A stretch of DNA of 64,000 nt from Polychytrium aggregatum. Its lineage: Eukaryota; Chytridiomycota; Chytridiomycetes; Polychytriales. Where the stretch lies: the NCBI RefSeq assembly GCF_025602895.1, contig NW_026516266.1, positions 210,798-274,797 on the forward strand, written 5' to 3'. Position 1 is the stretch's first letter. Every line of letters starts with the position of its first letter. Below are positions 23,512 to 35,888 of this stretch, one piece after another. The notes under the pieces are model-generated. The model was not told the origin of the DNA. It was given only the letters and a program-made list of their open reading frames with translations, and ran no database searches. Position numbers and translations under genes: made by a program.

Positions 23512-25115
23512 CGGGCAGGGTCGGGCGATCAGTATCAATTAGCGACGTCTTCGCGGCAGCTATGCGGCTCCATCCATGGGCGAGCCATTGGGGAATCATC
23601 CGCCAGTGCTGATTGGACACATCGATCGTGCTTCCGATAGACTCGCTCTGCTTGGATTAACCAATGTTGCCGACACTCCCTCGCTCTATGCAATCGCCTC
23701 TATGCGGCCTTGACTCTTACTTCGTCTTTGCAAGCCTTCTCGATTTCGGCAAATAGTGCCGCGTCCGAAGGCAATTCGCCAAGCAGCACGGGCTGGCTGT
23801 TGAATTGGCTCCACTGACCCACAGACTCGGTCAAGATGCCAATCTCAGGGATTTCCTCAGTAGTCAGCGTGGGATAGTCCGAGGTTGCTGTTTGGACCGA
23901 GGGTTGGCGTCGCCACAGTTGGTTACTTGCCAAAGAGCGAACGGCCACCACGCCGTGATCCCACTCCAGAAGCACGAGACCCAAGCGATATCGCCGCGCA
24001 TAATCATCAAGGTACACAAGGTCCATCGAATGTATAAGAGCGTGTGTAAGGTCTCACCTTGAATGTTGATGTGCTGATTCACAATTCTCAGAAGCAAAAA
24101 CAGCTTGTTGTCCTGAAGGAACGCAATCAAGAGCTCGTACGAATAGCGACTCAGGATGACAGTGTACTTGGACTTTCTGAATAGCTGAGCAAACTCATTC
24201 TCCTGAATGTGGTGTGGCTCCAAGATCGAGGAAAGCCGCTGAATATCCTGTCCGTGCTCCTCAATGAAATCCAAGCGAAACGCATCGAGGAAATGGCGAG
24301 CTTCCGCACGAGAACCGACACGGTCAGTCTCAGGAGAATGGCGGATACTGGGTCGTCGACGTTATGCACGATGTGCAGAGCCTCGACCATCTCAATCCCT
24401 ACCTTTGTCCCCCAGCCCGCGACTTATCAAATCGAGGTAAAAGTTCACATACACCGGGAAGAGGATCTTGCGAAGCTCAGTCTGATAGACAACCCGAGCA
24501 AGACGCAGATGGGATATTTTCACAAGCATTTAATCTCGGCAATTTGACTGCCACACCGGTAACAACTGTGATCGCGCACGGCTTTACCGGACGATGAGCG
24601 AGGCTTCACGGGTCAGCTTACCTTGTATTTGTCGATGGACTCATCGACCCATCGCCGGAGCTGCCCAAAACTTGACTCAAACGCCGCAGGATCGGACGAC
24701 TCTCGCTCATTGAAAAATGCCACAAGATCGGGAATCGAGATCGAAGCAATACCATCTTTGGAGGGCGGCTGCTCTAAAGATCCGAGCGGCTTGATTTGGG
24801 CATCTTGCTTGAATGCAACCTCGGCCTGTTTAAACCCTGCGGACAGTTATAAATAAGCATATTGGACACAGATGCCTCCCTTCGGACATATCAGAGCCGA
24901 CTGGGCTGATATTGGCTTTGGCTTTGGTTTTGGTTGTTTTGTTTTGGTTTTGGGATATCGAAGCTGAGGGTCGGATCATGGAGTCAAGCACAGCCTCACA
25001 GGTTGCCCCTGTCCTTGCCTCGAGCTCTGAGATAGTTTGCTACGAACTGGTCCAGAAATGCGTTGTCGGAGGCAGCCTCGGAGGCCATGTTGGGATCTGA
25101 GACCGAAGCAGCCAT
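21224..25115 (-). CDS. TAF5: TAF5, WD40 subunit of TFIID (and SAGA-type complexes)
   Basis: The gene starts at MAASVSDPNMASEAASDNAF (ATG 25115). A LisH motif, FLDQFVANYLRARG-FKQAEVAF, is interrupted by an apparent GC-AG intron. The TAF5 NTD2 domain follows (SSILEPHHIQENEFAQLFRK, then YTVILSRYSYELLIAFLQD, about 24070-24240). A linker ends LMKIKKEAASDSPARDAIPL (about 23310-23370). WD40 blades follow: DSVIKLWDLENDSK (about 22790), LVGHSGPVYACSFSPDTKYI (about 22590), FVGHLSD, SHDKTARLW (about 22160), SSDKTCRMWDIQTGS (about 21850), SADDGTIALWDIASGR and GADRTVRLWDVQTSE (about 21510). The last exon ends HALQFTRPNVLMTAGVFSQ. Intron 23398-23720 contains an (AACGAC)n repeat that is not coding. It is convergent with PPP1R21 (294-base gap). 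Confidence 0.93.
23411..23511. repeat. Hexanucleotide microsatellite (GTCGTT)n
   Basis: About sixteen near-perfect hexamers lie in a TAF5 intron, ending about 14 bases before the 3' splice site at 23398. On the minus strand they read as an Asn-Asp dipeptide run, but splicing to TCG-ACA-GAT keeps phase and excludes the repeat from the protein. Confidence 0.95.
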
Positions 25116-25662
25116 CGGCCAGCCGATGCCAGGGACAATCATCAGGGTAAACATCAGTGGCAAACATCGGGAAACAGACAGCGGTGTTCAGCAGTGGACG
25201 CAGCACAGCGGAGCTGAAAGTGGCTGATCGTGGCTGCAATCGTGCCCCAGGCACACGGCGCCGCCGCTGAGCATACATGTGCAGTGGTTTCCGGGGGGAT
25301 GCGCTTGGACGATCTGATCGGCAACAGAGCGAGTCCTGGCCAGCCCGCGCCGTGGTTTTGGGTGCGAGAAACCAGGCGGAAGCAAACCGGGCGGGCTGCA
25401 TCTTCCCGTGACACCCACCTGACCCGGCGCAACGAAAATTTTCTGCGCATGGGCGCAAAAGGCAAAACGGGTCTGTTGGCGATCTCTGGCCGCTTTCCCA
25501 GAACATCCAGCCAAGTACCCGCGGGATCGCCCTGATCCAGTCCAGATCCAGCCCGATCCAGGTGCGCCAGCATCCCAGTCAACAGAAGCCGACACAGGCT
25601 ACTCGTCACACCCGGCCGACAGTTCCGCATCGCGCTGTGGATGCTGTTGATTCGCCGTGCTG
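25116..25662. other. Divergent promoter region TAF5 / mS45
   Basis: This is a 547-base gap between two divergent genes. GC-rich chance open frames cross it. No TATA box or other clear element was recognised. Confidence 0.5.
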
Positions 25663-27534
25663 ATGGCATCGCTGTGCTCCATGCTTGTCCCCCGCAGGAT
25701 GAGTCTGATTTTTGCCAAGCTCGTGCCAAGGCCCATCTGGGCAAGAGCCATCCAAGCAAGCACACCGATTCGCATGCTCTCGACGTCTTCAGCTCGCTTT
25801 GAGGCAGCCAAGTCTGATGCTGTGGGACAGCCGGTCGCTGCGACAGCCGAGACAGAAGCAGAAGACAGAGCCCAAGCCGATGCACCAGCCAGCCGCGATG
25901 GAGAAATCGAGCGCCCCGCCGAGCCCACCTTTCAAACGCATAAAGAGTTTGTTGAATCTCTCGGCCCTATCGAGGGCCCATTCGCGGAGGCAAAGAAGTG
26001 GCTGATTGAGAACCGAGGACTGTATCAGTACACTCGCGGACCACCAGCGTTTGTTGGAGCGAACGTGCGCCAGGGCGGCAAGTCGGTAAGGGTCTCCTCC
26101 ATTTTGTACAGCAGCGCTTCCGCATTGTGCCATAGTCGCGCTGCCGATCGCACCTTGCCGCGGCCGAGGGACTGCATCTACGTAATGCTGCCCGAATCGG
26201 TGTCAGCTTCCATGTGGCCTATTGGACATCCACTTGGCCATGGTCTCTGGGATCACAACCAGGCCGTTCCATGGTGCTTGAGTTGGGATATCGACCGTAG
26301 CTGACGTCTACCCAAGATCATTTTACTGATCAAAACCAACTCCCAAACGACCCGTCATTTGGTGGTGGCTGCATCGGCCCCAGCCCGTCCCGTTCCCGAT
26401 GAATCCGCTGTTCAGACCCAAGCCGCCGGTTGCCGAGGCAACCAAACAGGAAATCTACAAGCTCTTCCGAGCCGACCCGAAAAAGAACACACCACGATCT
26501 CTGGGTGTCCAGTTCGGGCTTTCGATCATTCGAGTCGAGGCCATCCTGAGACTGAAAGCTCTGGAGGCCAAAATGATCCAGGAAGGAAAGACCCCACAGA
26601 CGAATCTGACCGAGGGTATGGAGTCTTACCTGGGCTCCCAGACCATTGCCCGATCAACGAACGCGAATGCCCGTCGCCCTCGGCGCGAGCCCCTCCGATT
26701 CATGGCCTCGGACAACAGCCGGCCCTTCTTCCGCCTCGTTGATGAAATGGAGTCATTTTCGCCAGAGGTTTGTCATCTTGCTGCACTCACTGGATAAGCC
26801 GCACATCGATCTGCGCGTCAACCATGGCTGGCCAGAAATCGACCAGAATAAGCGCAGCCATCGGAGTACCCCAAGCCATACTGTCCACCAATCAGCTTGT
26901 ATCGTTAACATTCGCACATTCGCCCTTGTTCTTGTTGTCTACGTCCTCAGGAAGCAGCCGTAATCATGGAAAAGGATCCGTACTCCAAGATGGTCGATCG
27001 AGTCAAGCAGCACGATGGCAAGATCCTGCAGCTCGACCCGCCTGCTGAAAAGCCTGTTGAGACGATCGCGTCCTCCAACCGAGTGCAATCCAAATTTGCA
27101 TTCATGATCTCGGATTCATCTGATCCTCTGGTATGAGTCCACATTGATCTCCATGTCTGAGCACAACCGAGAGCTTGTTGTTGGTCGACGTCGTTGCTTG
27201 TGCTATTCCAGTGCGCACTGCAGTGTGTATTTTCGCCGCCCGAACACTTCAACTGTATGAAGTGAATTGCCTCTCCGCTATCGCGACCTTGCAATTACGG
27301 ATCCAAGGCGCCTGCTTCCGATCAGAGGATGGCTCCATTGCACAGCCGACTATATTTGTGGCAGCTGCAAGGGTCTTTGCTGACAACGCCACATGGGCTC
27401 GCTCCCTTCGCTATTTTGTACAACAGAAGCAACAACTCTTTATTCGACAAAAGAACGGAGAACTTCGCCCCCTTACCAACGTCGAAAGGTTCCAGAAGCG
27501 CAACGAGAAGCCCAAGTATGCTGTCATCGGATAG
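25663..27534 (+). CDS. MRPS35: Mitochondrial small-subunit ribosomal protein mS45 (Mrps35/Bot1)
   Basis: There are four exons: from 25663 to the donor near 26086; about 26380-26768; about 26951-27132; and about 27426-27534, in phase. The N-terminus (MASLCSMLVPRRMSLIFAKL) is basic and hydrophobic, as in a matrix-targeting sequence, ending near RMLSTSSARFEA. The core exon gives the EMR/Bot1 signature NPLFRPKPPVAEATKQEIYK with NTPRSLGVQFGLSIIRVEAI. The next exons give EAAVIMEKDPYSKMVDRVKQ and KQQLFIRQKNGELRPLTNVE. Bot1 in fission yeast and Mrps35 in budding yeast are mitochondrial ribosome components needed for respiration. The assignment rests on the core exon. Confidence 0.75.
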
Positions 27535-28184
27535 ACGAGGCACTTTAGCTTTCCAGGAAAGAGCGGGCGCCTAGTTTCCAGAAATCGCATGTATTTGAAT
27601 GCCGCCTCCTGACGGAGACTCATCGACCCATTACTACCAATGATGCTATCAATTGACGACAGGCTTCCATTGAGAAGCGCAGTCCCGAATACACTCTATC
27701 GCTTGCTCGCGATAGAAATCCCACAAATAGCGCCTATATGATCAGAGCAAGCCCAGATCCTGCTCGTGCACAGAAATACGACGGGGCTCATATACGCTCT
27801 TTCACAGCCCAATCCTGCCTTCAGCGTGGCGAGTGGCTTGAAGGCCGATGTGGGCTCTGTGACTCCGATGGTGGGGGAGCTGCCCATGGTACCCGGCGAA
27901 CCTGAGCCTCCATGGGCTCGATACCTATCTCTCTCCTACTTCCACGGTGCATTCCCAAGGCAACCACAATGTCAGTCCCATCGAGAATATTGCCTGGTTC
28001 CGGTGGAGGAATGTATATCCACGTCCAGGAAAAGCGACAGCCCTGCTTCAAACAGGGTGACTTGTTTCATTGTATGACCAGTATATTTAGACAACAGACC
28101 AACAGCCTCCGATCTCAAAGCAGATTGGCTTCGACACGGCCGAGGGCGTTCGCATGATCAGTCGCACCGACTCTGACACAACTA
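27535..28184. other. Gap holding a degenerate Fanzor-like segment
   Basis: This 650-base stretch lies between mS45 (plus) and the RabGAP 3' end (minus), with no intact gene. A minus-strand segment near 27930-27990 resembles the RuvC-II coding stretch of the Fanzor gene at 40.7 kb. The rest has short broken frames. Confidence 0.5.
27930..27990 (-). pseudogene. Relic of Fanzor-like RuvC-II segment
   Basis: On the minus strand CTGACATTGTGGTTGCCTTG, then GGAATGCACCGTGGAAG, parallels the Fanzor coding stretch for EVVIAFGNASW at about 40750-40775, with a one-base loss in the TTTGGG run. Flanking sequence is too diverged to align by eye. It is best read as an old fragment of a related element. Confidence 0.45.
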
Positions 28185-31100
28185 CTACGCGTCCTTATCT
28201 TCCTTGGCAGGGACGCTTGCGCTGTTGATGTCTTCCAAGAATTGCTGTGTGGGGCTGGAAGGTCGGCTCGGCATAGGGCTATTGTTGATGTTGTCAATCA
28301 CCTTCTGCGTTGGAGATGCAGAACGGCTCGGCATCGGGCTACTGTTGATCTCGACAATGAGTTTCTCGGCTGGCGATAACCGCGATTTAGGACGGGACAA
28401 TGATACAGAAAACAAATTAGTCAGCAGTTGCAGCTGCAGCCGCGCTTTTACCCCACCCTCTCAGGTTGTTGAAAGCGTATATCTGCTAAGGATCCGATCC
28501 CAGGCAGATGCCGCATCGGCCATTGGCAGCAAGAATCAGACACAAACCCTCTGCAAACAGATCGCCGTGCTCATATTCCTCGTCCTCGTCGTCCTCGTCG
28601 TCTTCCTCTTCTTCGTCTTCATCGCCTTCACCAGCGGCGTCGGGCTTCTGAGCATCGGTAGCGTCGGTAGCGTCTGTAGCGGCGGGAGCTGCATCGGCGT
28701 CTTTGGAGCCAGCCGTGCTCTCTGAGCCTGCAGCAGCGGCAGCGCTCGCTGCGCCTCTGGCTTTCTTCGAACGGCCCCGGGTTCGGGTTGTCCACTGGAG
28801 ACCACCCTTCCACAGAGCCTCCATCATTTCCTTTCCTACCGCCCGAGTGACTTCGACGGTGGTCTTTGTGGTTTCGTGGAGGACAAAGGTCTGGGCAAAG
28901 CCTGTATCAAAATAGTCCGTAAGGAGGGTATCGCCCAAGATAAGCTCCCGAAACGTCGAAACGGGAATCGAGAAGTTGGTCTCCGAAAGCGGTGTCTCAG
29001 AGTTGGCGGCATCAGCGTTGAGTTGAAAAGCAACGTTCAGCAGATTGGAGACGGAGTTGAGATGAGTGTCGCCTTCCTCGAGACGGAAGAGGAAGAGCAA
29101 TGACTCGGAAAGGTGGATGATTTGTTCTTTGGAGATGACATTGTCGCCGTCGTCGTCGTGGATCGCAAAGAACAGATCGATCCTCCCCATCAGATCCGAG
29201 TGGATAATCTTTCCAAGGCCAATCACAATATCTTGAAAATCAACAAACCCATCGCCGTTGCGGTCGAAAAGCCTGTGAAACATGCTGGTCATGAATGCCT
29301 TTCCGACCAGGGGCCGGTCGCGATACTGTGCCTCTTCCAGGTTGGCGGCCCAGGCGGCGACCTGACCGAGGTACTGGCAAAACTGATTAGGATCAAGACG
29401 ATCGCTCGATTTTTGAGATTGCTGTGTCTCGTAGTACTGGATGGAATAGTACTGATCACACAAAAACAGGAGTTCGTCCTTGGTGAATCTGGAGGTCGAG
29501 TTGAGATTGCGAATGACACTCCGCTTGGCGTAGAGATCCAACCCGTGAACGACTTTGAGGTGATGGGTCTTGCGAAGATCGACGATCATGTCATGGGTGA
29601 TCATCTGGAACTCTCGGTACGCCGTCTGTATCAGGTGGCTGAACTTGGTCATCGACTTTGCGGATCCGTCGGATGATGCCACGACTTCGCCAAGCTGAGC
29701 AAAGTAGCCTTTGAACACATTGCTACAGTGGGGTCACAGATGCGGGTGCAAGAAGACTTAGTGGTCAGCTACGACGTGCATCAAGATGGCTGCCAAGGCA
29801 CCGCAATAGTTACATGAGTTCCCCTTCGTCGCGAGCTTTGAGGAGCGCATCACCGTTGGTCTTGAGGATAGCCAAGCTGCACGTTTATCGTTTGTCAGAA
29901 TCGGTGTGGTTGATGGAGAAAAGTGCGTATGTGGGAGGGGACGATGGTCGATTTTAGTTGAGGAGGTGGCGGTGCTCCAACAACTTGGATTGACTTGCCA
30001 ATCCATTTGTAACGAGACTACTCACCCGATCTGGAAGAGAACCTGATACCACCAAGCATTGAGGGAAGAGCGGAATCGAGTCAGCGACTTTTTTGTTTGT
30101 TTGTTTTACTCGCATTCAAGGGGAAAGAAGACGCTGGGCATTGGTAAACCTCATTTGAGGCAAATACCTTGGGACCTTCCATGAAAAAGCAATCCAGGAT
30201 CCTCAGTACGAACGGGAGCGGGAGCGAGTTGATGTACAGGCTCAAGAACCAGGGCAGACACGCCACCGAGAGTTGAATCTCGTACTTTTTCAAATGCTGG
30301 GCAAGCATTGGCATGTACTTTGCAGCCTGCGCAGAGTCACGGCGTCAGTATGGGCTCTGTGCCTTGGAGCGAGAAGGGACCTGGCAGCTGTGAATGAGGG
30401 CGGGTGGCGCGTTTGTTCGATCATGAGCTGCATCCAGAATAGAAACCGACCAGTGTTTCGAACACCTGATTGTCGACCACGGCGCCGACCATGTTGACGC
30501 TAGTGGGAAATGCAAAGATGGTTGACAACACAAGCAAACAGGGCAAGGCTGTTCCTCTGATCAGGCCGCTGGATTACGCTGAGTCATCGTACCTATAGTA
30601 CCCAGGCAAAAAGCTATCGCAAAGCACCGTGAGAACCCAGAACGCCTGCTCCTCGGTCAAATAGATGAGAAGCACACTGGCGACAATGTTCATAGCTTGA
30701 CAGTATCCAAGTTCGGGGTCGTGGAACGAGTACGCCTGTGGGCATCATAGGTTGTAGTGAGCTGCGTTCCCTTTCAATCGAGATAGTACCAGCCCACGAT
30801 CCAGGATGACACCTCAGAAGCGCACTCACATAGAGCGTTCGACGCAGGGCGCTGATTCCTTCCTCATTTTGGTACCCACTGTACTCGGGTAGACTCCTGG
30901 GTGGCGGTCGCTATCAGCGACGGAAAGACTCGAGCCAGTCGACAGGATGACGCCTGGATTTGGGGTATCGCTGAAGCCACAGGGAGCATATAGACTTGCC
31001 TGTTCAAGTCCTTCTCAATCTCTTCCGTCGAAATGGATGTTCGCCCGGCATTTTCTTCGTGCAGGCGCTCGTAGTAGCCATTGTTGATATATCTACAAGA

Positions 31101-34100
31101 GCCACTCGTCACCACACTGACACAAGACTCAAACCCAGGTCGACAGTAATCAACCAGAATGCTCCGATGAGAGGGAACGACACCACTACCTTTTGTAGAT
31201 TGCTCCACTCGAGACCTCCCAGATTTCGCCTTGATATGTAAGCACCAACCGGCAGGGCAACATTGACGACATACCATTCCATGAGTATGATTAATCACCA
31301 AAGTCAACACATGGATACGTTACCGAGGCGTCGACGAAACAGGAGAGTGGAGTGTCCAAATTTCAGTCAACCACCACTGTTCCAAACGAGGCTCTTGGCA
31401 AGCGACCGTCATACCTCGGAGTGTATTGGGAAGTCCGACCCGAACCAACTTGATGAACGTCGGAAGGCGGATGAGGGTCAAATTGCGGCCGAACTCTGGG
31501 TGTTGTCCAGCACAAAGAAAAGAGATAATGACAGTGTGACATGTTAGTTTTATCGATTCCACCAAAGTACCGATGCTATGTGCAGCATATTCACATACCA
31601 TTGAAGTATGCGAGCCAGAATTTGATCTTGTTCCGTTCCTTGACCCTGCGTGGGCGTACGGCAAGAGCAATGCCAAAATGGTGCGAGGTATCGGTCAGCG
31701 GCTCCCTGCATCTCAATGAGAATGACCGAAGCTCTACCATTACAGACCGAGCGGGTCGGAAAGCCAGGTGTGATACTGGTGCGAGGTATTGCTCAAACAA
31801 GCAAACCCCGGGTGTTGGTGCAGCGTCGGGCATGACTTGGCGTCCACGCTTACTTTTTCAGCTCGACGTAGCCAAATTTGAGACCAAGGCCACCACGGAC
31901 AATCTCGCGATTGTTGATCAGATCCTCGGAAGAACATGTGAGCAAAAAGGGCTTCAGGAGCTTCATGAGATGGACATGATACTGGAGCTTCTCCTTGAGG
32001 ATGTCGCAGAAGGCGTCCGAGCTTTTCTTGTCGCTGGCCATCTGGAAGAGAAGCTTGAGCTTATGCCAAAGGGTGATTGCAATCGTCGAGGTCTGTGAGC
32101 TGATGCGCTCGACTCGCTTGATTGCGTAGAAAGGGATGACGAGCTGGCACTGGTTTTTGGTCGTGGTTTGGAAGCACAAGAACATTTCCGAAAGGTAGAT
32201 CTGGCCTGAAAGCGTAGTTTGAACTCCTGGGATCGTGCAGCTACCCTGAATTTCTGAAAGCAGCTGCTCATCTGGCGGAAGATTAAACATAGCCTGGAAC
32301 TTTTGGTTGCGCTTTTGGGCACTGAGGCTCTGCTTCAAAGGCTGCGATGAGCCGGGAGGGGCGCCCATATTGGATGGTAGCAGCTGCGAGCTGTCATCGG
32401 CAGCTTCCCAGGATAATCCAGGGGCAGGATCGGTTGTAGTGCTCTTGAGAAGACGGTGCATGGCAAGATTGGTCACATGCTCAAGCAGTTCAAAGGTCTC
32501 ATCGCGGTTGAAAAGATTGGAGAAATAGTGCTAGTTGGGGTGGCGCGTTATGATTGCGAAGTGGGCCGGGGCACAAGAAGCACGACGAAGGGGGGTCAGT
32601 CGGGTAGCTGATCATCAAGGGCATATATCAAATTCTCGCCAAAGCGTATCGGTGCACAGCATCCGCCTATCAGGAAGCCAGCCAGGCAATGCGACCACCG
32701 AGCTTAGCAGTGCTGTGATGGCCGCAAAGCACATACGAAGGGCACACGGGGACCCTACCTCCTGTTTGTTCTTGGTCACAATCTTGATGGCGTCAGAAAA
32801 GACACCCCGCCTTGAGGTATCTTTCGATAGCTCCTCGATGCTCTTGAGCTCAATAACAACCTTGGTTTCAACCCCAAAGATGAACGAGTAGAAGCAAATG
32901 TAGGACATGGAGACGTACATCCAGCCTTGGTTGGTCAGCTTCTTGTGGTACGCACATGAATAGACTGGAATACCAACGGAGTCTGGATTAGATGGGCGAC
33001 TTGAAGTTATCCTCGATCGGAGGACGATACGTTACCACCGGCTTGAGCGGCGCGGGAGCAATATAACTGTAGCACCACTTACAGTTGACCAAGCGCTCGG
33101 ATTCCGGCAGACGGAAGGTTTGCCGCCAAGCCCTCGAGGCTGCCCGGAACTTGGCATCGGTTGATTTTTCGTCCGTGTCTTGCTCTGCATATCATGCATG
33201 GACGACAAGCGCAAGAGGTGTGGAGAAGAGCACGATTGAGGCACGGCTGGGGTGAGGAACTGCCCGTTGAATTGCGCAAATCCATGGTACCATCGAAAAC
33301 ACACGAAGAGCGCTGTTGGGACTGACCTGTGTTTGTGATGAGTGACTGGAACTTGGAGACAGCAAAGGCTTCCTTGTCGAGAGGATCCTCGAGCTCAGCA
33401 AGCTCGGGCATGAGCGTAGCTGGATTGCAGAGGTAGACAATGTGGCGGAATGATGAGTTCGTCTTGGCGCCGTACCGTCATCAATATACAGCCAAGGCAC
33501 GGTCTAGATGACAACTTCGACAACGGGGCATACCAACGACCCAGGCCCAATCTTGCTCGATAAGCTTCAGCGTGTCGGCCGTCTAAATCGAATAACGATA
33601 TGAGCATTGGATATCGACACAGCCCTAAAGAGCGTCTGGAGCGAGCACCGCCAAAACAGCAGAGCCTCCGTCGCCGTCTGTTCGCGATGCTGGCTGATAG
33701 GTTGCCAGAGAGGCAGCAACATCGAAACAGGTCAAGTACTCACGGCTACAAGATAGCCAGTGTCGCTACTCTCAGCACTCCGAAGGATGATTCGGAACGG
33801 AGGCTGCTTGGTGTCGAACCTGCAGGGTTATTGTTTTGAACGCATGTTTACCCAGACTGTGAGCATCGCAGCAACAAGCTCCAGCGGCCTTTTGAAGCGA
33901 GCGGAAGCTGCACCGTGACATGATGGAAGCTGCGATGAATCGAGCGACCAGGCAGTGCACGACACAGATGCCGGCGAGCTGCATGCTGAGCAGACGGCCC
34001 GCAGACTCTTGAGAAACAAGGCATCAAGCCCCGGGCGCGATGCCAGGGGTATGGAAGCAGAGCACCGGGCAGAACGCGAAGGACGGGCTTTACACATTCT

Positions 34101-34239
34101 GGATGGTCGATAAGACCGATTTCCACAGGGCTCCGTTTGACTGCTCCTTGAGCTTCTGCAGTATGAAGAGCTCGTTTTCTTTGAGAGCCTCCCAGTAGGC
34201 GGACGGCGTGATGTCCGTGGGCGTTGGAACCACCCACAT
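28185..34239 (-). CDS. GRAM-TBC-EF-hand Rab GTPase-activating protein (Gyp2/TBC1D8-9 type)
   Basis: This large multi-exon gene starts at [20 protein letters not shown] (ATG 34239). It has two GRAM domains: one begins [13 protein letters not shown] (about 33100) and continues [20 protein letters not shown]; the second spans about 31860-32310 and carries [17 protein letters not shown]. The TBC domain spans about 31650-29760. It has the Arg-finger region [11 protein letters not shown] followed by [20 protein letters not shown], and the Gln finger in [20 protein letters not shown], so catalysis is probably intact. Two EF-hands follow ([24 protein letters not shown]), then an acidic tail. The last exon (about 28385 down to the stop at 28185) has repeated SP motifs. 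It should inactivate Rab GTPases on endosomal or Golgi membranes. Confidence 0.9.
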
Positions 34240-34547
34240 GGCGGGCTCGTGGCGGGTCGGATTCGGCAGGGCAGAGGGGGTGCCGCCCACGATCGCCAGC
34301 GCCGATGTTGGAAGCAACAAGCCCAGCGAGCGAGGTGCGAGAGGATAGCGAGAGGCGCCTCGCGAGAGCAGATACGAGAGCAGCCGGATCGAATGCTGCA
34401 GCCGGATCGAGTGTGCCGCACACGCCTCCCTTGCATTTCCCTCTCGCCTTTCGGGTCAAATCGCTGTCGCCCATCCATCACCAGCAGCGTCGCCAGCAGC
34501 ATCGCCAGCAGCATCGCCAGCAACGTCGCCAGCAGCAGCGTCCCGGC
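34240..34547. other. Divergent promoter region RabGAP / YIP1
   Basis: Near the YIP1 start (about 34480-34535) a CAGCAGCGTCGC/CAGCAGCATCGC minisatellite with units of about 12 bases precedes the ATG. A GCCGGATCGA(A/G)TG duplication lies at about 34380-34412. No TATA box is evident. Confidence 0.55.
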
Positions 34548-35888
34548 ATGTCGGCTCTCTTTGACCAGAATCCGTACCAGTCGTACTCGGCCGGTGGCCA
34601 GGAGGACTCGCTGCAGTTTACCCAATTCAGCTATGGCGAGCCCTCCGGCGCCTCCTATTCATCCTCATACGCCCACTCGATCCAGCAACAGTCCTACAAC
34701 CAGGCCTCGCGGATGCACTCCTCATCGCCGTCCGAGTTTGACTGGAGATCAGCTTTTGGAACTGGTGGTCTGGCTGGGGAGCCGCCTCTGCTCGAAGGTA
34801 CATTTGCCGAGAGCTCTTGACCATGCTGCTCACCTCTGAACCATGCTGCTCACCTCTGAACCATGTCGCTCACCTCTTGGCCATGCCGCCGGCGCTAAAC
34901 GATTTATCAGAGCTTGGAATCAACTTTGAGCATATAAAGAACAAGGTGCGTACCAATCATTGTGCACCCATCAAAACCTTTCAGGAGGTGTGAGGGTAGC
35001 AGGTCCCTACGTCCAGCTTCCCAGACTCGACCACAGAGCGGCGCATTTGGCAAGGGGCCCACATCGCGGGGGCGGCCATCGCCCACGTCAGGCAGCGCCT
35101 CATTCTGACGACATCCGCCTCGTCTATCCCCATTTCTCCCATTCGCTCGATTCGGCATTGCTGCCCATACCTCAAACGGCCTCGCTATGGTCTCCGATGG
35201 TGTCTCAGAGCCTCACGGTTCTCAACCCCTTCACGAACGTCGATCAGCACATCATGGACGATACCGATTTGGCCGGGCCGCTCATTTTCCTCGGGCTCTT
35301 TGGCGGTTTTTTGCTGCTGGTATGTAGACAGCTTCTCAAGCGTTAGCTGTCTTGACGGCCGACGCAGGGCTGCCCAGACCCTGCAAGCAAAGCTCCGTTT
35401 CCGGCCGCTGGCGTCAGCGTATTCCCGATTAACCTGCCTCGCCTGGACACAGTCGGGCAAGCTTCACTTTGGATACATTTACGGCGTTGCTATGCTCGGC
35501 TGCGCTTCGATGTATGTCATCCTCAACCTAATGAGCACCGACGGCATCGACGTTTCGAGAGCAACCAGCGTTCTTGGATATTGTTTGCTGCCGATGGTGC
35601 TGCTGAGCTCAAGCACAGCCCTTCTCCAGCTCAGGTGAGCAGCCTTCCAGGAGCAGACGGTTGCATCCCACCGCATACTCTGACTCTGGCTTGCTCTACA
35701 TCTCCAACGGCAGCGGCTTTGGCCTCGGCATCATCGGATTCGCTTTGACGTGCGTGTCGGTTCTCTGGTGCACGTATTCGGCCTCCCTCATGTTTGTTAC
35801 GGTGCTACGCATGAAGGAGCAGCAGCTCCTGGTGGCCTATCCTGTCGGCCTGCTCTACAGCGCCTTTGCCCTACTGGCGATGCTGTGA
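34548..35888 (+). CDS. YIP1: YIP1/YIPF5 family Golgi membrane protein
   Basis: The gene starts at MSALFDQNPYQSYSAGGQED (ATG 34548). An N-terminal Tyr/Ser/Gln-rich cytosolic region ends EPPLLE, then spliced exons give ELGINFEHIKNK, LTVLNPFTNVDQHIMDDTDL, AGPLIFLGLFGGFLLL, KLHFGYIYGVAMLGCASMYV and GIIGFALTCVSVLWCTYSAS, ending YSAFALLAML. The conserved DLAGP motif and five predicted membrane segments are those of Yip1, which acts in ER-Golgi vesicle traffic with Ypt1/Ypt31 Rab proteins. Intron 1 carries three copies of a 20-base repeat (34820-34882). It is divergent from a RabGAP gene, a suggestive but possibly accidental pairing. Confidence 0.92.
34820..34882. repeat. Three 20-bp direct repeats in YIP1 intron 1
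   Basis: The unit is ACCATGCTGCTCACCTCTGA; the third copy is diverged (CCATGTCGCTCACCTCTTGG). Confidence 0.9.

Noticed and set aside
23299-23538. A protein with a long Asn-Asp repeat on the minus strand
   Set aside because: The repeat is in a TAF5 intron. Joining KDE to STDAALKDALMKIKKE across 23398-23720 keeps phase and restores the family sequence.
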